A stretch of DNA of 64,000 nt from Gammaproteobacteria bacterium (GCA_030831165.1 JAURLP010000009.1:1-64000); one strand, 5' to 3'. Positions 9,685 to 20,045 are shown, counted from the stretch's first letter. The notes: generated by a model not told the origin, from the sequence alone. A program made the numbers and translations.

Positions 9685-9724
9685 GTGCTACTTATAATTT
9701 TGCTAACTATACAAGCAGTGACAC

Positions 9725-10162
9725 ATGGCTTCTATTCTTGTCCTAAATGGTCCGAACCTTAACCTTCTTGGGGAGAGGGAGCCTGAAATATACGGCTCAC
9801 AAACCTTGGAAGATATTAATGCCGTGTTACAGGAACAAGCCAAAAACGAGGGGCTTGAGATTGCTTTTTTACAAAGCAACGCTGAGCATGAGCTGGTAGA
9901 ACGTATCCACCGAGCTAAAAAAGACGGTGTTAATTTCATTATCCTGAATCCTGGCGCATTCACTCACACCAGTATCTCTTTAAGGGATGCTTTACTTGGT
10001 GTACAAATCCCGTTTATTGAGGTCCACCTTTCAAATGTTCATGCCAGAGAAAATTTCCGCAAGCACTCTTATCTTTCAGATGTCGCCAGAGGCTGCATTG
10101 TTGGATTGGGAGCGCAGGGTTACGAGTTAGCACTACAGGCAGCATGTCGGCAAATAAGTTAA
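9725..10162 (+). CDS. aroQ: Type II 3-dehydroquinate dehydratase
   Basis: Third step of the shikimate pathway: anti-dehydration of 3-dehydroquinate to 3-dehydroshikimate by a dodecameric flavodoxin-like enzyme. Signature [20 protein letters not shown] contains the catalytic Tyr and the flexible-lid Arg region. [16 protein letters not shown] and [17 protein letters not shown] carry the substrate-binding Asn and catalytic His. Length 145 is standard. First gene of the aroQ-accB-accC cluster, a conserved order in Pseudomonas and many gammaproteobacteria. Confidence 0.96.
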   Translation: MASILVLNGPNLNLLGEREPEIYGSQTLEDINAVLQEQAKNEGLEIAFLQSNAEHELVERIHRAKKDGVNFIILNPGAFTHTSISLRDALLGVQIPFIEVHLSNVHARENFRKHSYLSDVARGCIVGLGAQGYELALQAACRQIS

Positions 10163-10207
10163 ATCAAAGACACAAATAACCAAAGCATCAAGCACAGAGA
10201 GAACGTA

Positions 10208-10663
10208 ATGGATATAAGAAAAGTAAAAAAACTGATTGAATTACTGGAAGAGTCAGGCATTAATGAAATTGAAATCAAGGAAGGTGAAGAATCCGTTAGA
10301 ATAAGCCGTGGTGCTGGCATACAGCACCTGCCCGTTGCTCCAGCTTATCCAACAGCAGTACCAGCTCCTGCTGTGCCTATGCCCAGTCCATCCACAGAAG
10401 CAAAAGTGGAAGAGTCTGCTGGATCCCAGGGCCATGCTGTTAAATCACCCATGGTCGGTACATTTTACCGTTCTCCTTCCCCAAGTTCTCCAGCTTTTGC
10501 TGAAGTCGGGAAACAGGTCAAGGTGGGAGATACTATTTGTATCGTCGAAGCCATGAAAATGATGAATCAAATAGAGGCCGATAAAGCTGGCGTCATAGAA
10601 GCTATTTTGGTTGAAGATGGTGAGCCTGTTGAATTTGATCAACCCCTGGTCATCATTGTTTAA
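10208..10663 (+). CDS. accB: Biotin carboxyl carrier protein of acetyl-CoA carboxylase
   Basis: Carries biotin between biotin carboxylase and carboxyltransferase in the first committed step of fatty acid synthesis. The biotinyl domain at the C-terminus has [11 protein letters not shown], with the biotinylated Lys at about residue 117. The N-terminal dimerisation segment ([16 protein letters not shown]) is followed by an Ala/Pro-rich linker at about residues 43-62. Length 151 agrees with E. coli (156). It lies 45 bases after aroQ and 41 before accC. Confidence 0.96.
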   Translation: MDIRKVKKLIELLEESGINEIEIKEGEESVRISRGAGIQHLPVAPAYPTAVPAPAVPMPSPSTEAKVEESAGSQGHAVKSPMVGTFYRSPSPSSPAFAEVGKQVKVGDTICIVEAMKMMNQIEADKAGVIEAILVEDGEPVEFDQPLVIIV

Positions 10664-10704
10664 AAATCTACTTTCCACAACTAAAAAGCTGACTCCGTCT
10701 TATT

Positions 10705-12045
10705 ATGATTGAAAAAGTACTTATAGCTAACCGTGGCGAAATTGCTCTTCGTATATTACGAGCTTGCAAAGAACTCGGTATAAAAACTGTCGCTGTCCAC
10801 TCAACTGTTGATAAAGATTTGATGCATGTTCGCCTGGCAGATGAATCGGTTTGTATCGGCCCCCCAAAATCAGCCGACAGTTATCTTAACGTACCGGCCA
10901 TTATCAGTGCCATGGAACTGACCGATGCTCAAGCTGTGCATCCAGGCTATGGATTTTTATCTGAGAATGCAGATTTCGCTGAACAAGTCGAAAAATGTGG
11001 CTTTATTTTTATTGGCCCAAGAGCAGAGACCATTCGTATCATGGGAGACAAAGTAGCTGCCATTGACGCCATGATTAAAGCTGGTGTACCAACTGTGCCA
11101 GGTTCAAATGGACCTATCACCGATGATAATGCCCGCACATTAAAAATTGCTCGTGAAATTGGCTATCCAGTGTTGATAAAAGCAGCAGCTGGTGGTGGTG
11201 GTCGCGGAATGCGCGTGGTTGAGAAAGAAGAAGACTTACTAAGTTCGATTACTGTCACGCAAAATGAAGCCGGATCTTTCTTCGGCAATAGCATGGTGTA
11301 CTTGGAAAAATATCTGGGAAATCCACGCCATGTTGAAATACAGGTTATTGGTGACGGTGTGGGAAATGCTATCAGCCTGGGCGACAGGGACTGCTCTTTA
11401 CAAAGGAGACACCAAAAAGTCGTTGAAGAAGCTCCTGCACCGGGTGTCACCGATGAAGAACGCAAAAACATCATGGAGGCATGCATCCAGGCCTGTCAAA
11501 ATATAAAGTATCGCGGCGCTGGAACTTTTGAATTTCTCTATGAAGACGGAAACTTTTATTTCATCGAAATGAATACCCGGGTCCAAGTAGAACATCCCGT
11601 TACAGAGCTGATTACTGGCATTGATATTGTCAAGGAACAACTACGTGTAGCTTCTGGACTGCCTTTATCTGTCACTCAGGATGAGATCATGATTAAAGGG
11701 CATGCCATTGAGTGCCGAATAAATGCTGAAGACCCTGCTACATTTTTGCCCAGCCCTGGTAAGGTCAATATTTTCCATGCTCCGGGCGGTAATGGAGTCA
11801 GAGTTGATTCGCATATTTATAGCGGCTATACCGTTCCTCCTTTTTATGACTCTCTGATTGCCAAGTTAATTACATACGGCGCCGACAGAAATGAGGCCTT
11901 GCTAAAAATGGCCAACGCGCTTGAAGAAATGCATATTGATGGCATTAAAACCAACATCCCCTTGCATCAAGATATTATGCGAGATGAAGGATTCAGAGCC
12001 GGCGGCGTCAACATTCACTATCTGGAAAAAAAGCTTAAGCTTTAA
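10705..12045 (+). CDS. accC: Biotin carboxylase subunit of acetyl-CoA carboxylase
   Basis: ATP-dependent carboxylation of the biotin on AccB. ATP-grasp enzyme of 446 residues (E. coli 449). Features include the N-terminal [18 protein letters not shown], the glycine-rich loop [14 protein letters not shown], the bicarbonate/biotin region [19 protein letters not shown], and the metal-binding and catalytic [16 protein letters not shown]. Acts in the cytoplasm with AccB, its upstream neighbour. Confidence 0.97.
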   Translation: MIEKVLIANRGEIALRILRACKELGIKTVAVHSTVDKDLMHVRLADESVCIGPPKSADSYLNVPAIISAMELTDAQAVHPGYGFLSENADFAEQVEKCGFIFIGPRAETIRIMGDKVAAIDAMIKAGVPTVPGSNGPITDDNARTLKIAREIGYPVLIKAAAGGGGRGMRVVEKEEDLLSSITVTQNEAGSFFGNSMVYLEKYLGNPRHVEIQVIGDGVGNAISLGDRDCSLQRRHQKVVEEAPAPGVTDEERKNIMEACIQACQNIKYRGAGTFEFLYEDGNFYFIEMNTRVQVEHPVTELITGIDIVKEQLRVASGLPLSVTQDEIMIKGHAIECRINAEDPATFLPSPGKVNIFHAPGGNGVRVDSHIYSGYTVPPFYDSLIAKLITYGADRNEALLKMANALEEMHIDGIKTNIPLHQDIMRDEGFRAGGVNIHYLEKKLKL

Positions 12046-12063
12046 GATTCACGGATAAAATTT

Positions 12064-12969
12064 ATGGGCTGGATTCAATTGCAGTTGAGTACCACCCCTG
12101 ATCAAGCTACCGATCTGGAAACTCTATTAGAAGCACATAATTCTCTTGCTATCACTCTGGTCGATGCAGCAGATCAGCCTGTGTTTGAACCTGTCAGGGG
12201 AGAAACCCCGCTTTGGGATAGCATCATCCTCACTGCTCTTTTCCCGGTCGAGCTGGATCCTGAAAAGCTCATAAAAGAACTACGCCTAAGTTATTTACCC
12301 AATAAATTACCCCCTATCGAACTTAAAATAATTGAAGATGAAGACTGGGAACGTAAATGGATGGATAATTTTAAACCTCTTTGTTTTGGTGAAAAATTAT
12401 GGATTTGCCCAAGCTGGACTAAGGCACCAAACCCAGATGCCGTCAATATTATGCTGGACCCCGGCCTGGCCTTTGGCACTGGTACTCACCCTACCACTGC
12501 ACTGTGCTTGAATTGGCTTGATCAGCAAGAATTAGATGGGAAAGAGCTTATTGATTATGGCTGTGGCTCCGGTATTTTAGGTATTGCCGCGTTACTTTTG
12601 GGCGCTAAAAAAGTGATCGCTGTTGATAATGATCCTCAGGCATTAATAGCCAGTAGAAGTAACTGTGAAAAAAATCAAATCGAGCTTGCAAAATTTCCTT
12701 TCTTTTTACCCAAAGAGTTTGTGGAAAAAATTAAGCTCTCTCTCATAAAACCTGCCGACATCCTGCTTGCAAATATACTAGCCGGCCCGCTAATAGAGTT
12801 AGCGGCTTACTTCTCTGCTTTGGTTAAACCCAATGGCGAAATCCTGCTTTCAGGCATACTCGAAGCACAAGCAGAATCGGTAATAAAGGCTTATGAGACC
12901 TGGTTCAGATTAGAAACCATCACATCCCAAGATGATTGGGTTAGAATTGTTGGACGTCGTATTACATAA
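12064..12969 (+). CDS. prmA: Ribosomal protein L11 methyltransferase
   Basis: Trimethylates L11 at several positions using SAM. The N-terminal L11-recognition domain (about residues 1-60, MGWIQLQLSTTPDQATDLE) is followed by the linker and the Rossmann methyltransferase domain. The latter has GLAFGTGTHPTTALCL, motif I DYGCGSGILGIAAL and the catalytic-loop LLANILAGPLIEL. Length 301 (E. coli 293). It lies 18 bases after accC in the conserved accC-prmA order. Confidence 0.95.
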   Translation: MGWIQLQLSTTPDQATDLETLLEAHNSLAITLVDAADQPVFEPVRGETPLWDSIILTALFPVELDPEKLIKELRLSYLPNKLPPIELKIIEDEDWERKWMDNFKPLCFGEKLWICPSWTKAPNPDAVNIMLDPGLAFGTGTHPTTALCLNWLDQQELDGKELIDYGCGSGILGIAALLLGAKKVIAVDNDPQALIASRSNCEKNQIELAKFPFFLPKEFVEKIKLSLIKPADILLANILAGPLIELAAYFSALVKPNGEILLSGILEAQAESVIKAYETWFRLETITSQDDWVRIVGRRIT

Positions 12970-12977
12970 GTAAATCT

Positions 12978-14483
12978 ATGTCTGCATTTATTACTCAATG
13001 CCCTAAGTGCGAAACCTCTTTTAATATCACTCAGGCTCAGTTGAAACTTGCCAAGGGTAAGGTGCGTTGTGGATTTTGCTTGCTAACATTCTCTGCACTT
13101 GAGCACCAATTATTTATTGAGGATGAAGCACAATCAGATGAAGAGCTTTTTAAAGTAATTGACAAAGAGCCTGAACGAGAACATGTAACACCTATGGATG
13201 GATATGAAAACATTGAAGAACCGGCATCCGATCAAAATTTAAAAAGTACTCCTGACGAGATTAATGAAGACTTCCTTGAAGAAAAATATGATGGCCCTGT
13301 TTCCCTCACTGAACCTGATAGTGAAGAAGACGATGTATTGGAGACATTGCTGCTTGAGCACAGGGAGACTTCCCACGAAAGTGCTGAAGCAAGCGAAGAG
13401 CTTACTGAGGGATTTGCAAAGCTTCATGAGGATGACATTACCAACGATACCCAGGAAGACGAAAATGAAACCAGGGCATATGAGACAACAGAAGAGCGGA
13501 TAGCGGGTTTAGAAGAAGATATAAAAGATGAAGTTGATGACGACAGTAAAGACCTGGAACTTAGCATAGGGCCTCTTAATTATGCAGCAAGAGATGAAGA
13601 AGAGATAAAGGCGGCACCAAATAAAGAAGATAAACCTAATGAGCCAGCCGCTGAAGAAGACTACGAAGATTTGTACAGGGATCCTGAGGAATCAAGCTTC
13701 ATCGAAGACCTCTCGGAACTAACAGCGTTAGAACCGGATCCAGACGAAAATTTAGAAGAAGAACCCGAGGAAATAGAGAAAAAAATTGAAGCAGTAGAGG
13801 AAACAGAACTAACAATAAAAGAACAGTCGCTGGAAATAGAAACCAGTTCAATTACCATCAGTTCACCTAAAAGGTTAAAAGGAAAGGATGAATTACAAAG
13901 CCTGGGGATGCTTTATGATGATGAGGCCTTAAATAAAGATGGCAGCATCCCTGTTAACTCGATAAGTGAAGAACCCATCGCTATTTATCGACAATATATT
14001 CGCCCGACGTCTATTACCCTGCTTTTATTCTTTTGCAATCTATTGTTAATGATCGCATTAGGCGCCCAATATGCCTGGGCTAATTTTGATACCTATCTAC
14101 GAGAATCCCGATTTATCGGACTGACCGATTTTGTATGCACTTATGCTGATTGTCCTGATGTCAGGCGCTTTGATTTAAGATTATTTTCCACCGATGAGCT
14201 AATTGTAAATACTCATCCCTCGATACCTGATGCACTGCAGATTGATTTTATCTTTCGCAACACAGCTGATTTCGAACAGGCATTTCCTCTTGTTGAATTA
14301 AATTTTTCTGACCTCAATCGCCGACTGCTTGCCAACAGATTGTTTAAACCTGAGGAATACCTTGATGAGGATCTTAAGCAATTCACTCACATGCCACCTA
14401 ATTCTTCCGTGCAAATTCGACTTGAAATAGCCGATCCAGGTGCTGAAGCCATAAATTACTCACTCACCTTGCGTACTCCCTAG
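12978..14483 (+). CDS. Zinc-ribbon (MJ0042) and DUF3426 membrane protein with long acidic linker
   Basis: A protein of unknown function always seen near prmA-dusB in Pseudomonas-type genomes. Residues 5-40 form a zinc ribbon (CPKCETSF ... VRCGFCLLTF). About residues 45-300 are an extremely Glu/Asp-rich, low-complexity and probably disordered region. A transmembrane helix follows at about 345-367 (ITLLLFFCNLLLMIALG), and the rest is the periplasmic DUF3426 domain, FxxxP-like beta structure ending in YSLTLRTP. The zinc ribbon would be cytoplasmic. The 501-residue length exceeds many homologues because of the acidic stretch. Starts eight bases after prmA. Function unknown. Confidence 0.85.
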   Translation: MSAFITQCPKCETSFNITQAQLKLAKGKVRCGFCLLTFSALEHQLFIEDEAQSDEELFKVIDKEPEREHVTPMDGYENIEEPASDQNLKSTPDEINEDFLEEKYDGPVSLTEPDSEEDDVLETLLLEHRETSHESAEASEELTEGFAKLHEDDITNDTQEDENETRAYETTEERIAGLEEDIKDEVDDDSKDLELSIGPLNYAARDEEEIKAAPNKEDKPNEPAAEEDYEDLYRDPEESSFIEDLSELTALEPDPDENLEEEPEEIEKKIEAVEETELTIKEQSLEIETSSITISSPKRLKGKDELQSLGMLYDDEALNKDGSIPVNSISEEPIAIYRQYIRPTSITLLLFFCNLLLMIALGAQYAWANFDTYLRESRFIGLTDFVCTYADCPDVRRFDLRLFSTDELIVNTHPSIPDALQIDFIFRNTADFEQAFPLVELNFSDLNRRLLANRLFKPEEYLDEDLKQFTHMPPNSSVQIRLEIADPGAEAINYSLTLRTP

Positions 14484-14575
14484 CAAAAAGATGTTTAAAT
14501 AACTCTTCGTTTAAACGCTTCAACTTTTTTAGTAGAATAGCTGGCTTCGCTTTTCTCTAACAGGCTGCTCATTAA

Positions 14576-15571
14576 GTGATCCAAATCGGACCCTACACTC
14601 TTAACTCTAAGGTAGTACTAGCGCCTATGGCGGGTGTCACTGATCGACCCTTTCGATTGTTGTGCCGACATTATGGTGCAGCAATGACGCCCTCCGAGAT
14701 GCTTACTAGCAATATCCAGCTTTGGAACAGTGAAAAAAACCGGCTAAGGCGTGAGCATGCAGGTGAAACTTCACCTAGAGTCGTTCAAATAGCAGGTTCC
14801 GATCCACAAATGATGGCTGAGGCAGCACGTTTAAACGTCGAACAAGGTGCCCAGATAATCGATATCAATATGGGTTGCCCTGCAAAAAAAGTGCTTAGGA
14901 AGGCCGCGGGATCGGCATTGTTGAGAGATGAAAAACTGGTAAAAGACATTCTTCACTCTGTGGTTAATGCCGTCACCGTGCCGGTAAGTTTAAAAATCCG
15001 TACAGGCTGGAACCCTGCAAACCGAAACGCAACAACTATTGCCAAAATCGCAGAAGATACTGGAATAAAATCTCTCGCTGTCCATGGACGAACACGAGAG
15101 TGTATGTTCAAAGGTGAGGTGGAATATGACACCATTGCTGCAATCAAGGAAGTAGTTGAAATACCGGTATTTGCCAATGGCGATATTGATAGTCCACAAA
15201 AGGCTGCAGAGGTACTATTCCACACTCGGGCTAATGGGGTGATGATTGGCCGGGCAGCTCAGGGGCGCCCATGGGTTTTCCAGGAAATTGATCATTATCT
15301 CAAGCACCAGGAGCTGTTAGCCGAGCCATCCTTAAATGAGAAACTAACTTTAATCCTGACTCATCTCGAAAATCTTTATGATTTTTATGGTAGCTTTAAG
15401 GGGGTGTTAATTGCGCGTAAACATGTCGCATGGTATTGCCAAAACCTGTCTGGGCACCTGGCCTTCAGAGCCTACTTTAATACTCTGGATGATATTCAGC
15501 AACAAACAAATGCCCTGCAAATCTTTTTTTCAACATTAGAAGACTGTTTCTGCAAAAAGGCCGCCGCATGA
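14576..15571 (+). CDS. dusB: tRNA-dihydrouridine synthase B
   Basis: FMN-dependent reduction of uridine to dihydrouridine in the tRNA D-loop. TIM-barrel motifs: LAPMAGVTDRPFRLLCR, MGCPAKKVLRKAAGSALL with the catalytic Cys, KIRTGWN, VHGRTRECMFKGEVEY, and FMN phosphate site GVMIGRAAQGRPW. The start is GTG 14576 (MIQIGPYTLNSKVV), the usual N-terminus. Length 331 (E. coli 321). The last four bases overlap fis (ATGA), matching the classical dusB-fis operon. Confidence 0.95.
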   Translation: MIQIGPYTLNSKVVLAPMAGVTDRPFRLLCRHYGAAMTPSEMLTSNIQLWNSEKNRLRREHAGETSPRVVQIAGSDPQMMAEAARLNVEQGAQIIDINMGCPAKKVLRKAAGSALLRDEKLVKDILHSVVNAVTVPVSLKIRTGWNPANRNATTIAKIAEDTGIKSLAVHGRTRECMFKGEVEYDTIAAIKEVVEIPVFANGDIDSPQKAAEVLFHTRANGVMIGRAAQGRPWVFQEIDHYLKHQELLAEPSLNEKLTLILTHLENLYDFYGSFKGVLIARKHVAWYCQNLSGHLAFRAYFNTLDDIQQQTNALQIFFSTLEDCFCKKAAA

Positions 15572-15822
15572 GTGATGATACTGATAATAAGCCTCAAACC
15601 CTAAAGCAATGTGTCAGCGAAGCATTGGAAGAATATTTAAGCCAGGTAGATCAGGAACATATCAGTGAACTTTACAACATGGTTTTAGGCGAAGTAGAAG
15701 CACCAATGCTGGCTGTCGTTATGAAACATGCTCGCAGCAACCAAAGTAAAGCGGCAGCCATGCTTGGACTTAACAGAGGCACCCTTCGAAAAAAATTAAG
15801 GCAATATAATTTACTCGACTAA
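15568..15822 (+). CDS. fis: Nucleoid-associated protein Fis
   Basis: Small homodimeric DNA-bending protein that affects rRNA promoters and nucleoid structure. The C-terminal helix-turn-helix reads SNQSKAAAMLGLNRGTLRKKLRQYNLL, nearly the same as E. coli Fis. Length 84 residues, compared with 98 in E. coli, with the N-terminal beta-hairpin shortened. It overlaps dusB by four bases and is probably translationally coupled to it. Confidence 0.94.
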   Translation: MSDDTDNKPQTLKQCVSEALEEYLSQVDQEHISELYNMVLGEVEAPMLAVVMKHARSNQSKAAAMLGLNRGTLRKKLRQYNLLD

Positions 15823-15855
15823 CCAAAACTATGCGCATAGGAAGATTTATCTAAT

Positions 15856-17427
15856 ATGACAGCAAACACCGCTAATCCAGTTAGACGCGCCCTCATCAGT
15901 GTTTCAGATAAAACAGGCATCAAGGAATTTGCCGCTGCCCTAACAGAGCAGGACATTGAATTAATTTCGACTGGAGGCACCTACAAATTGCTGGCTGATG
16001 CTGGTATTGCTGTTACTGAAATTTCAGATTACACAGGATTTCCTGAAATGATGGATGGACGGGTTAAAACCCTGCACCCTAAAGTCCATGGTGGCATATT
16101 AGCCAGACGCGGAACTGATAATGATGTTATGCAAGAACATGGGATCCCGCCGATAGATATGGTGGTTGTGAACCTTTACCCCTTTCAGGAAACCATTGCA
16201 AAACCCGATTGTGATTTGGCAACCGCTATTGAAAATATAGATATTGGCGGCCCGACCATGCTGCGAGCTGCTGCTAAAAATCATGCTCATGTCGCAGTTG
16301 TTGTTGATCCTGCTGATTACAATAAAATCATCACTGAGCTTAAAGATAAACATCAACACTTAAGTGCTGACACCTGCTTTGTTCTGGCTGTTAAAACTTT
16401 TGAGCATACGGCTCAATATGATGGCGCTATTGCTAACTATCTTGGAAAAATAAAAACCGGTAATGAATTTCCACGCACCTATAACTCACAGTTCATAAAA
16501 AAACAGGATATGCGCTACGGTGAAAATCCTCATCAACAAGCCGCTTTCTATGTGGAAGAGAATAATAGTACAGCCAGTATTTCCACTTCCGTCCAGCTGC
16601 AAGGCAAGGAACTTTCCTATAACAATATTGCAGATACCGATGCTGCTCTGGAGTGTGTAAAAAGTTTTACTGAACCTGCCTGCGTGATAGTCAAGCATGC
16701 CAATCCCTGTGGCGTTGGCACTGCAGAAAACATCCTGGAGGCTTATGAAAAAGCTTATCAAACTGACCCCACATCGGCCTTTGGTGGAATTATTGCCTTT
16801 AACAGAGAGCTCGATGAAAAGACTGCGCAAACTATCACTGGGCGCCAGTTTACTGAGGTCATTATTGCACCATCTGTCTCAGAGGCGGCTGTAAAAGTTA
16901 TCAATTCCAAACCTAACTTACGATTACTCAGCTGTGGTGAATGGAATGACTCGGTTAGTGCCAGTCTGGATTACAAAAAAGTCAAAGGGGGTTTGTTAGT
17001 ACAGAATCTTGATACCGGTGTTATCAATGAATCTGATCTGACCGTCGTCAGCAAGCGGTCACCAAGCCCAACTGAAATAGCAGACATGTTGTTTGCCTGG
17101 AAAGTTGTCAAATTTGTTAAATCTAACGCGATTGTTTATGTTAAAAACCAGCAGACTATTGGCATTGGCGCCGGACAAATGAGTCGGGTTTACAGTGCCA
17201 GGATTGCCAGTATTAAAGCTGCCGATGAAAATCTTGAAGTGGCAGGCTCCGTCATGGCGTCTGATGCCTTCTTCCCTTTTAGTGATGGTGTTGAAGCCGC
17301 GGCAAAAGCAGGAATCACCGCTGTTATACAGCCCGGTGGCTCTGTCAATGATCAGCAGGTTATAGATGCTGTGGATGCTGCTGACATGGCGATGGTCTTT
17401 ACTGGCATGAGGCATTTCAGACACTAG
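15856..17427 (+). CDS. purH: Bifunctional AICAR transformylase/IMP cyclohydrolase
   Basis: Catalyses the last two steps of IMP synthesis. The N-terminal MGS-like cyclohydrolase domain (about 1-195) includes [15 protein letters not shown] and [16 protein letters not shown]. The C-terminal AICAR transformylase domain (about 200-523) has [23 protein letters not shown] (catalytic Lys-His) and [12 protein letters not shown]. Length 523 (E. coli 529). It follows fis by 33 bases and precedes purD, the Pseudomonas order. Confidence 0.97.
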   Translation: MTANTANPVRRALISVSDKTGIKEFAAALTEQDIELISTGGTYKLLADAGIAVTEISDYTGFPEMMDGRVKTLHPKVHGGILARRGTDNDVMQEHGIPPIDMVVVNLYPFQETIAKPDCDLATAIENIDIGGPTMLRAAAKNHAHVAVVVDPADYNKIITELKDKHQHLSADTCFVLAVKTFEHTAQYDGAIANYLGKIKTGNEFPRTYNSQFIKKQDMRYGENPHQQAAFYVEENNSTASISTSVQLQGKELSYNNIADTDAALECVKSFTEPACVIVKHANPCGVGTAENILEAYEKAYQTDPTSAFGGIIAFNRELDEKTAQTITGRQFTEVIIAPSVSEAAVKVINSKPNLRLLSCGEWNDSVSASLDYKKVKGGLLVQNLDTGVINESDLTVVSKRSPSPTEIADMLFAWKVVKFVKSNAIVYVKNQQTIGIGAGQMSRVYSARIASIKAADENLEVAGSVMASDAFFPFSDGVEAAAKAGITAVIQPGGSVNDQQVIDAVDAADMAMVFTGMRHFRH

Positions 17428-17531
17428 GCATGTTCTGAAATCCTAGCTAGGCAGGGGTATTCAGTAAGTTAGGGGAGCAGCGATCTATTGGCGCTAGCAC
17501 ATAAATCCTTAATTTAGTTAAGAGCAAATAT

Positions 17532-18836
17532 ATGAAAATAATGATTATCGGCAGTGGTGGAAGAGAGCATGCTCTGGCCTGGAAAGCTGCCCAGTCCCAA
17601 CAGGTAGATAAAGTTTATGTTATCCCTGGCAATGCCGGAACAGCGACTGAACCAGATTTAGAAAATGTAGCTCTTGACCCTATGGACTTTCCAGCTTTGG
17701 CCGAATTTGCCAAAGTAAACGATATTGCACTGACAATTATTGGGCCAGAAGCCCCTTTAGTTGCTGGAATAACCAATTATTTTCAGGCAGAAAATCTCCT
17801 TTGTTTCGGCCCTAGTCAAGGAGCAGCTCAACTCGAAGGTTCAAAGGCTTTTAGTAAGGATTTTCTAAAACGTCATCATATCCCAACTGCGGCCTATCAA
17901 AACTTTACTGAAATCGAGCCTGCCATTGCATACCTCGAAAAACAAAACCTGCCTATCGTAATAAAAGCCGATGGGCTGGCAGCTGGCAAAGGAGTCATCA
18001 TTGCTCAAACATTGGATGAAGCAATTGAAACCGTTAAAGACATGCTCTCTGGCAACAGCTTCGGTGACGCCGGACACCGTGTCGTAATTGAAGAGTTTAT
18101 GTCTGGCGAAGAAGCCAGTTTTATTGCTATCGTGGACGGCAAGACCGCTTTACCTTTCGCTTCCTCTCAGGATCACAAGGCGCGTGACAATGGCGACCTT
18201 GGACCCAACACTGGAGGCATGGGTGCTTATTCACCTGCACCTGTGGTGAGTGACGAAATTCATGAGCGCATCATGCAGCAGGTCATTATCCCTACCGTTA
18301 AGGGCATGGCCTCGGAAGGCAATACCTATGTTGGTTTTCTGTATGCAGGATTGATGATTTCTCCAGATGGTGAACCCAAAGTGGTGGAATTTAATTGCCG
18401 ATTTGGCGACCCGGAAGCGCAACCGGTGATGATGCGACTAAAAAGTGATTTAGTAGCACTTTGTCAAACAGCGTTGAGAGGTGAACTTGATAGGGCCACC
18501 ATTGCTTTTGATTCTCGTCCCGCTGTAGGTGTTGTAATGGCTGCAGGAGGTTATCCAGACTCTTACGCTAAAGGTAAAGTGATACATGGACTAGATGCCA
18601 ATCATGGCAAGCTGAATAAGGACTGCAAGATTTTCCACGCTGGCACTACACAAAGCAATGGCAACATCATTACCAATGGTGGTCGTGTACTTTGCGCCAC
18701 TGCAGTAGCTGATACAGTCACCTTAGCCCAACAATTAGCTTATGCTTTAGTCGATCAAATTAGCTGGGATGAAGTATACTACCGAACAGATATTGCGCAT
18801 CGCGCCATCAAACGAGAAGCCTTGGACAAAACCTGA
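17532..18836 (+). CDS. purD: Phosphoribosylamine-glycine ligase
   Basis: Second step of purine synthesis (GAR synthetase), an ATP-grasp enzyme. Signatures: MIIGSGGREHALAWKAA at the N-terminus, IKADGLAAGKGVIIA in the ATP-binding region, NTGGMGAYSPAP and VEFNCRFGDPEAQPV at the metal site. Length 434 (E. coli 429). Co-directional with purH (104-base gap) and seven bases before coq7. Confidence 0.97.
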   Translation: MKIMIIGSGGREHALAWKAAQSQQVDKVYVIPGNAGTATEPDLENVALDPMDFPALAEFAKVNDIALTIIGPEAPLVAGITNYFQAENLLCFGPSQGAAQLEGSKAFSKDFLKRHHIPTAAYQNFTEIEPAIAYLEKQNLPIVIKADGLAAGKGVIIAQTLDEAIETVKDMLSGNSFGDAGHRVVIEEFMSGEEASFIAIVDGKTALPFASSQDHKARDNGDLGPNTGGMGAYSPAPVVSDEIHERIMQQVIIPTVKGMASEGNTYVGFLYAGLMISPDGEPKVVEFNCRFGDPEAQPVMMRLKSDLVALCQTALRGELDRATIAFDSRPAVGVVMAAGGYPDSYAKGKVIHGLDANHGKLNKDCKIFHAGTTQSNGNIITNGGRVLCATAVADTVTLAQQLAYALVDQISWDEVYYRTDIAHRAIKREALDKT

Positions 18837-18843
18837 TTAGACC

Positions 18844-19488
18844 ATGCAGCATAACCAAAATAATTTTTTAGATAATTTGATTGGCAATTTTGATCAGGCC
18901 TTGAGAACTCTTAGCCCGGGCACTGCTTCTGCCCGCAGACCAAACCCTGCCGATTCTTCTAAGGAAAATGACTTAGACCAAAGTGAACTCAAACACAGTG
19001 CGGGCTTAATGCGCATCAATCATACAGGCGAGATTTGCGCTCAAGCGCTTTATCAGGGGCAAGCACTTACAGCAAAGTTACCTGATGTAAGAGAAAAAAT
19101 GACTTTGGCAGCGGATGAAGAAACCGATCACTTAAGTTGGTGTGAAGACCGTTTGTCAGAACTCAATGATCGCCCTAGCCTATTAAATCCTGTCTGGTAT
19201 GCCATGTCCTTTGGAATAGGTGCTACAGCAGGACTTTTAGGTGATAAATGGAGCCTGGGGTTTGTCGCTGAAACTGAGCATCAGGTATGTGAGCATCTAA
19301 ACGAGCATTTACAAAAACTACCTGAGCAGGATAAAAAGAGTAAAGCCATTCTTGAGCAGATGTTAATTGATGAAGGCCAGCATGCCACTATGGCGAAGCA
19401 AGCAGGTGCAGCTAATTTGCCTCAGGTCGTGAAAAAATCCATGACACTCATGTCAATGGTCATGAAACAAACAGCCTACCGACTCTAA
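18844..19488 (+). CDS. coq7: Demethoxyubiquinone hydroxylase
   Basis: Di-iron carboxylate monooxygenase for the penultimate step of ubiquinone synthesis. Metal ligands are visible in INHTGEICAQALYQGQ, AADEETDHLSWC, ETEHQVCEHL and MLIDEGQHATMAKQAG (two ExxH motifs). Length 214 is normal for the proteobacterial form. Presence implies aerobic ubiquinone synthesis. Its last four bases overlap the convergent SYLF gene. Confidence 0.93.
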   Translation: MQHNQNNFLDNLIGNFDQALRTLSPGTASARRPNPADSSKENDLDQSELKHSAGLMRINHTGEICAQALYQGQALTAKLPDVREKMTLAADEETDHLSWCEDRLSELNDRPSLLNPVWYAMSFGIGATAGLLGDKWSLGFVAETEHQVCEHLNEHLQKLPEQDKKSKAILEQMLIDEGQHATMAKQAGAANLPQVVKKSMTLMSMVMKQTAYRL

Positions 19489-20045
19489 TTAAGCTCTTCA
19501 TCTTCCCAGAATCTAGTTCCTTTAACTGTTGCCTGTAAAGCAAGACCCGCCTTTGTCATTTGATATATTGTAATATTGTCTACAGTTACTTCTCCGCCAA
19601 ATGCGACGCCCTGATCGTCAGCAACAGCAGCAGCATCTGCCTGTGCGCCAAAAGCAATGCCGTTTTCCATGAAACGATTTAAAGCATCTTGTGTATGAAA
19701 AACCATCACAATTCGGAAATCTTTAATTCCGGCACCAATGCCGAGACCCACTTCACCCATTTTCATATAGGTGTTTTGGCCTGTTAGATTATTCTGTAAT
19801 ACACCATAGCCTCCACCAAAACTGGCAAAGATCAAATTAATATTAGCGTTACTAAAAACCGCATACCCGGCAGCCTGAGAAACCTGGCCCTGTACATCAG
19901 GTTTGACCTCGTATAACTCCGTAAGAACCTGGGTTTTCATTTCCTGCACAGCTTGTTGCCTTTCAGCAATACTCCCTTGATTTGAAGTACAAGCTGTTAA
20001 CAACAAGCTAAGCCATAAGACAGTCTGTGTGTTTAGTTTATTCAT
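19485..20045 (-). CDS. SYLF/Ysc84-domain lipoprotein
   Basis: A 186-residue lipoprotein with signal peptide and lipobox LTAC (Cys at about residue 19). The mature part matches the SYLF (Ysc84) lipid-binding fold: GYAVFSNANINLIFASFGGGYGVL, MGEVGLGIGAGIKDFRIVMVF and GVAFGGEVTVDNITIYQMTKAGL. Eukaryotic relatives bind phosphoinositides. The role of the bacterial lipoproteins is not established, and an outer-membrane or periplasmic location is inferred. It converges with and slightly overlaps coq7. Confidence 0.82.
   Translation of the reverse strand: MNKLNTQTVLWLSLLLTACTSNQGSIAERQQAVQEMKTQVLTELYEVKPDVQGQVSQAAGYAVFSNANINLIFASFGGGYGVLQNNLTGQNTYMKMGEVGLGIGAGIKDFRIVMVFHTQDALNRFMENGIAFGAQADAAAVADDQGVAFGGEVTVDNITIYQMTKAGLALQATVKGTRFWEDEELN

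Larger units (their letters stand above)
9600..9711 (+). repeat. Tandem duplication of a promoter-bearing 55-57 bp unit
   Basis: Two head-to-tail copies begin at 9600 and 9657. Their first 32 bases differ at only four positions. Both copies later carry TTTTGCTAA, offset by two bases. The unit occupies most of the spacer between the antiporter gene and aroQ. Confidence 0.75.

Noticed and set aside
17442-17451. CCTAGCTAGG palindrome between purH and purD
   Set aside because: Self-complementary but very short, with no loop and no T run, so not a terminator; no regulator or conservation supports it as an operator.
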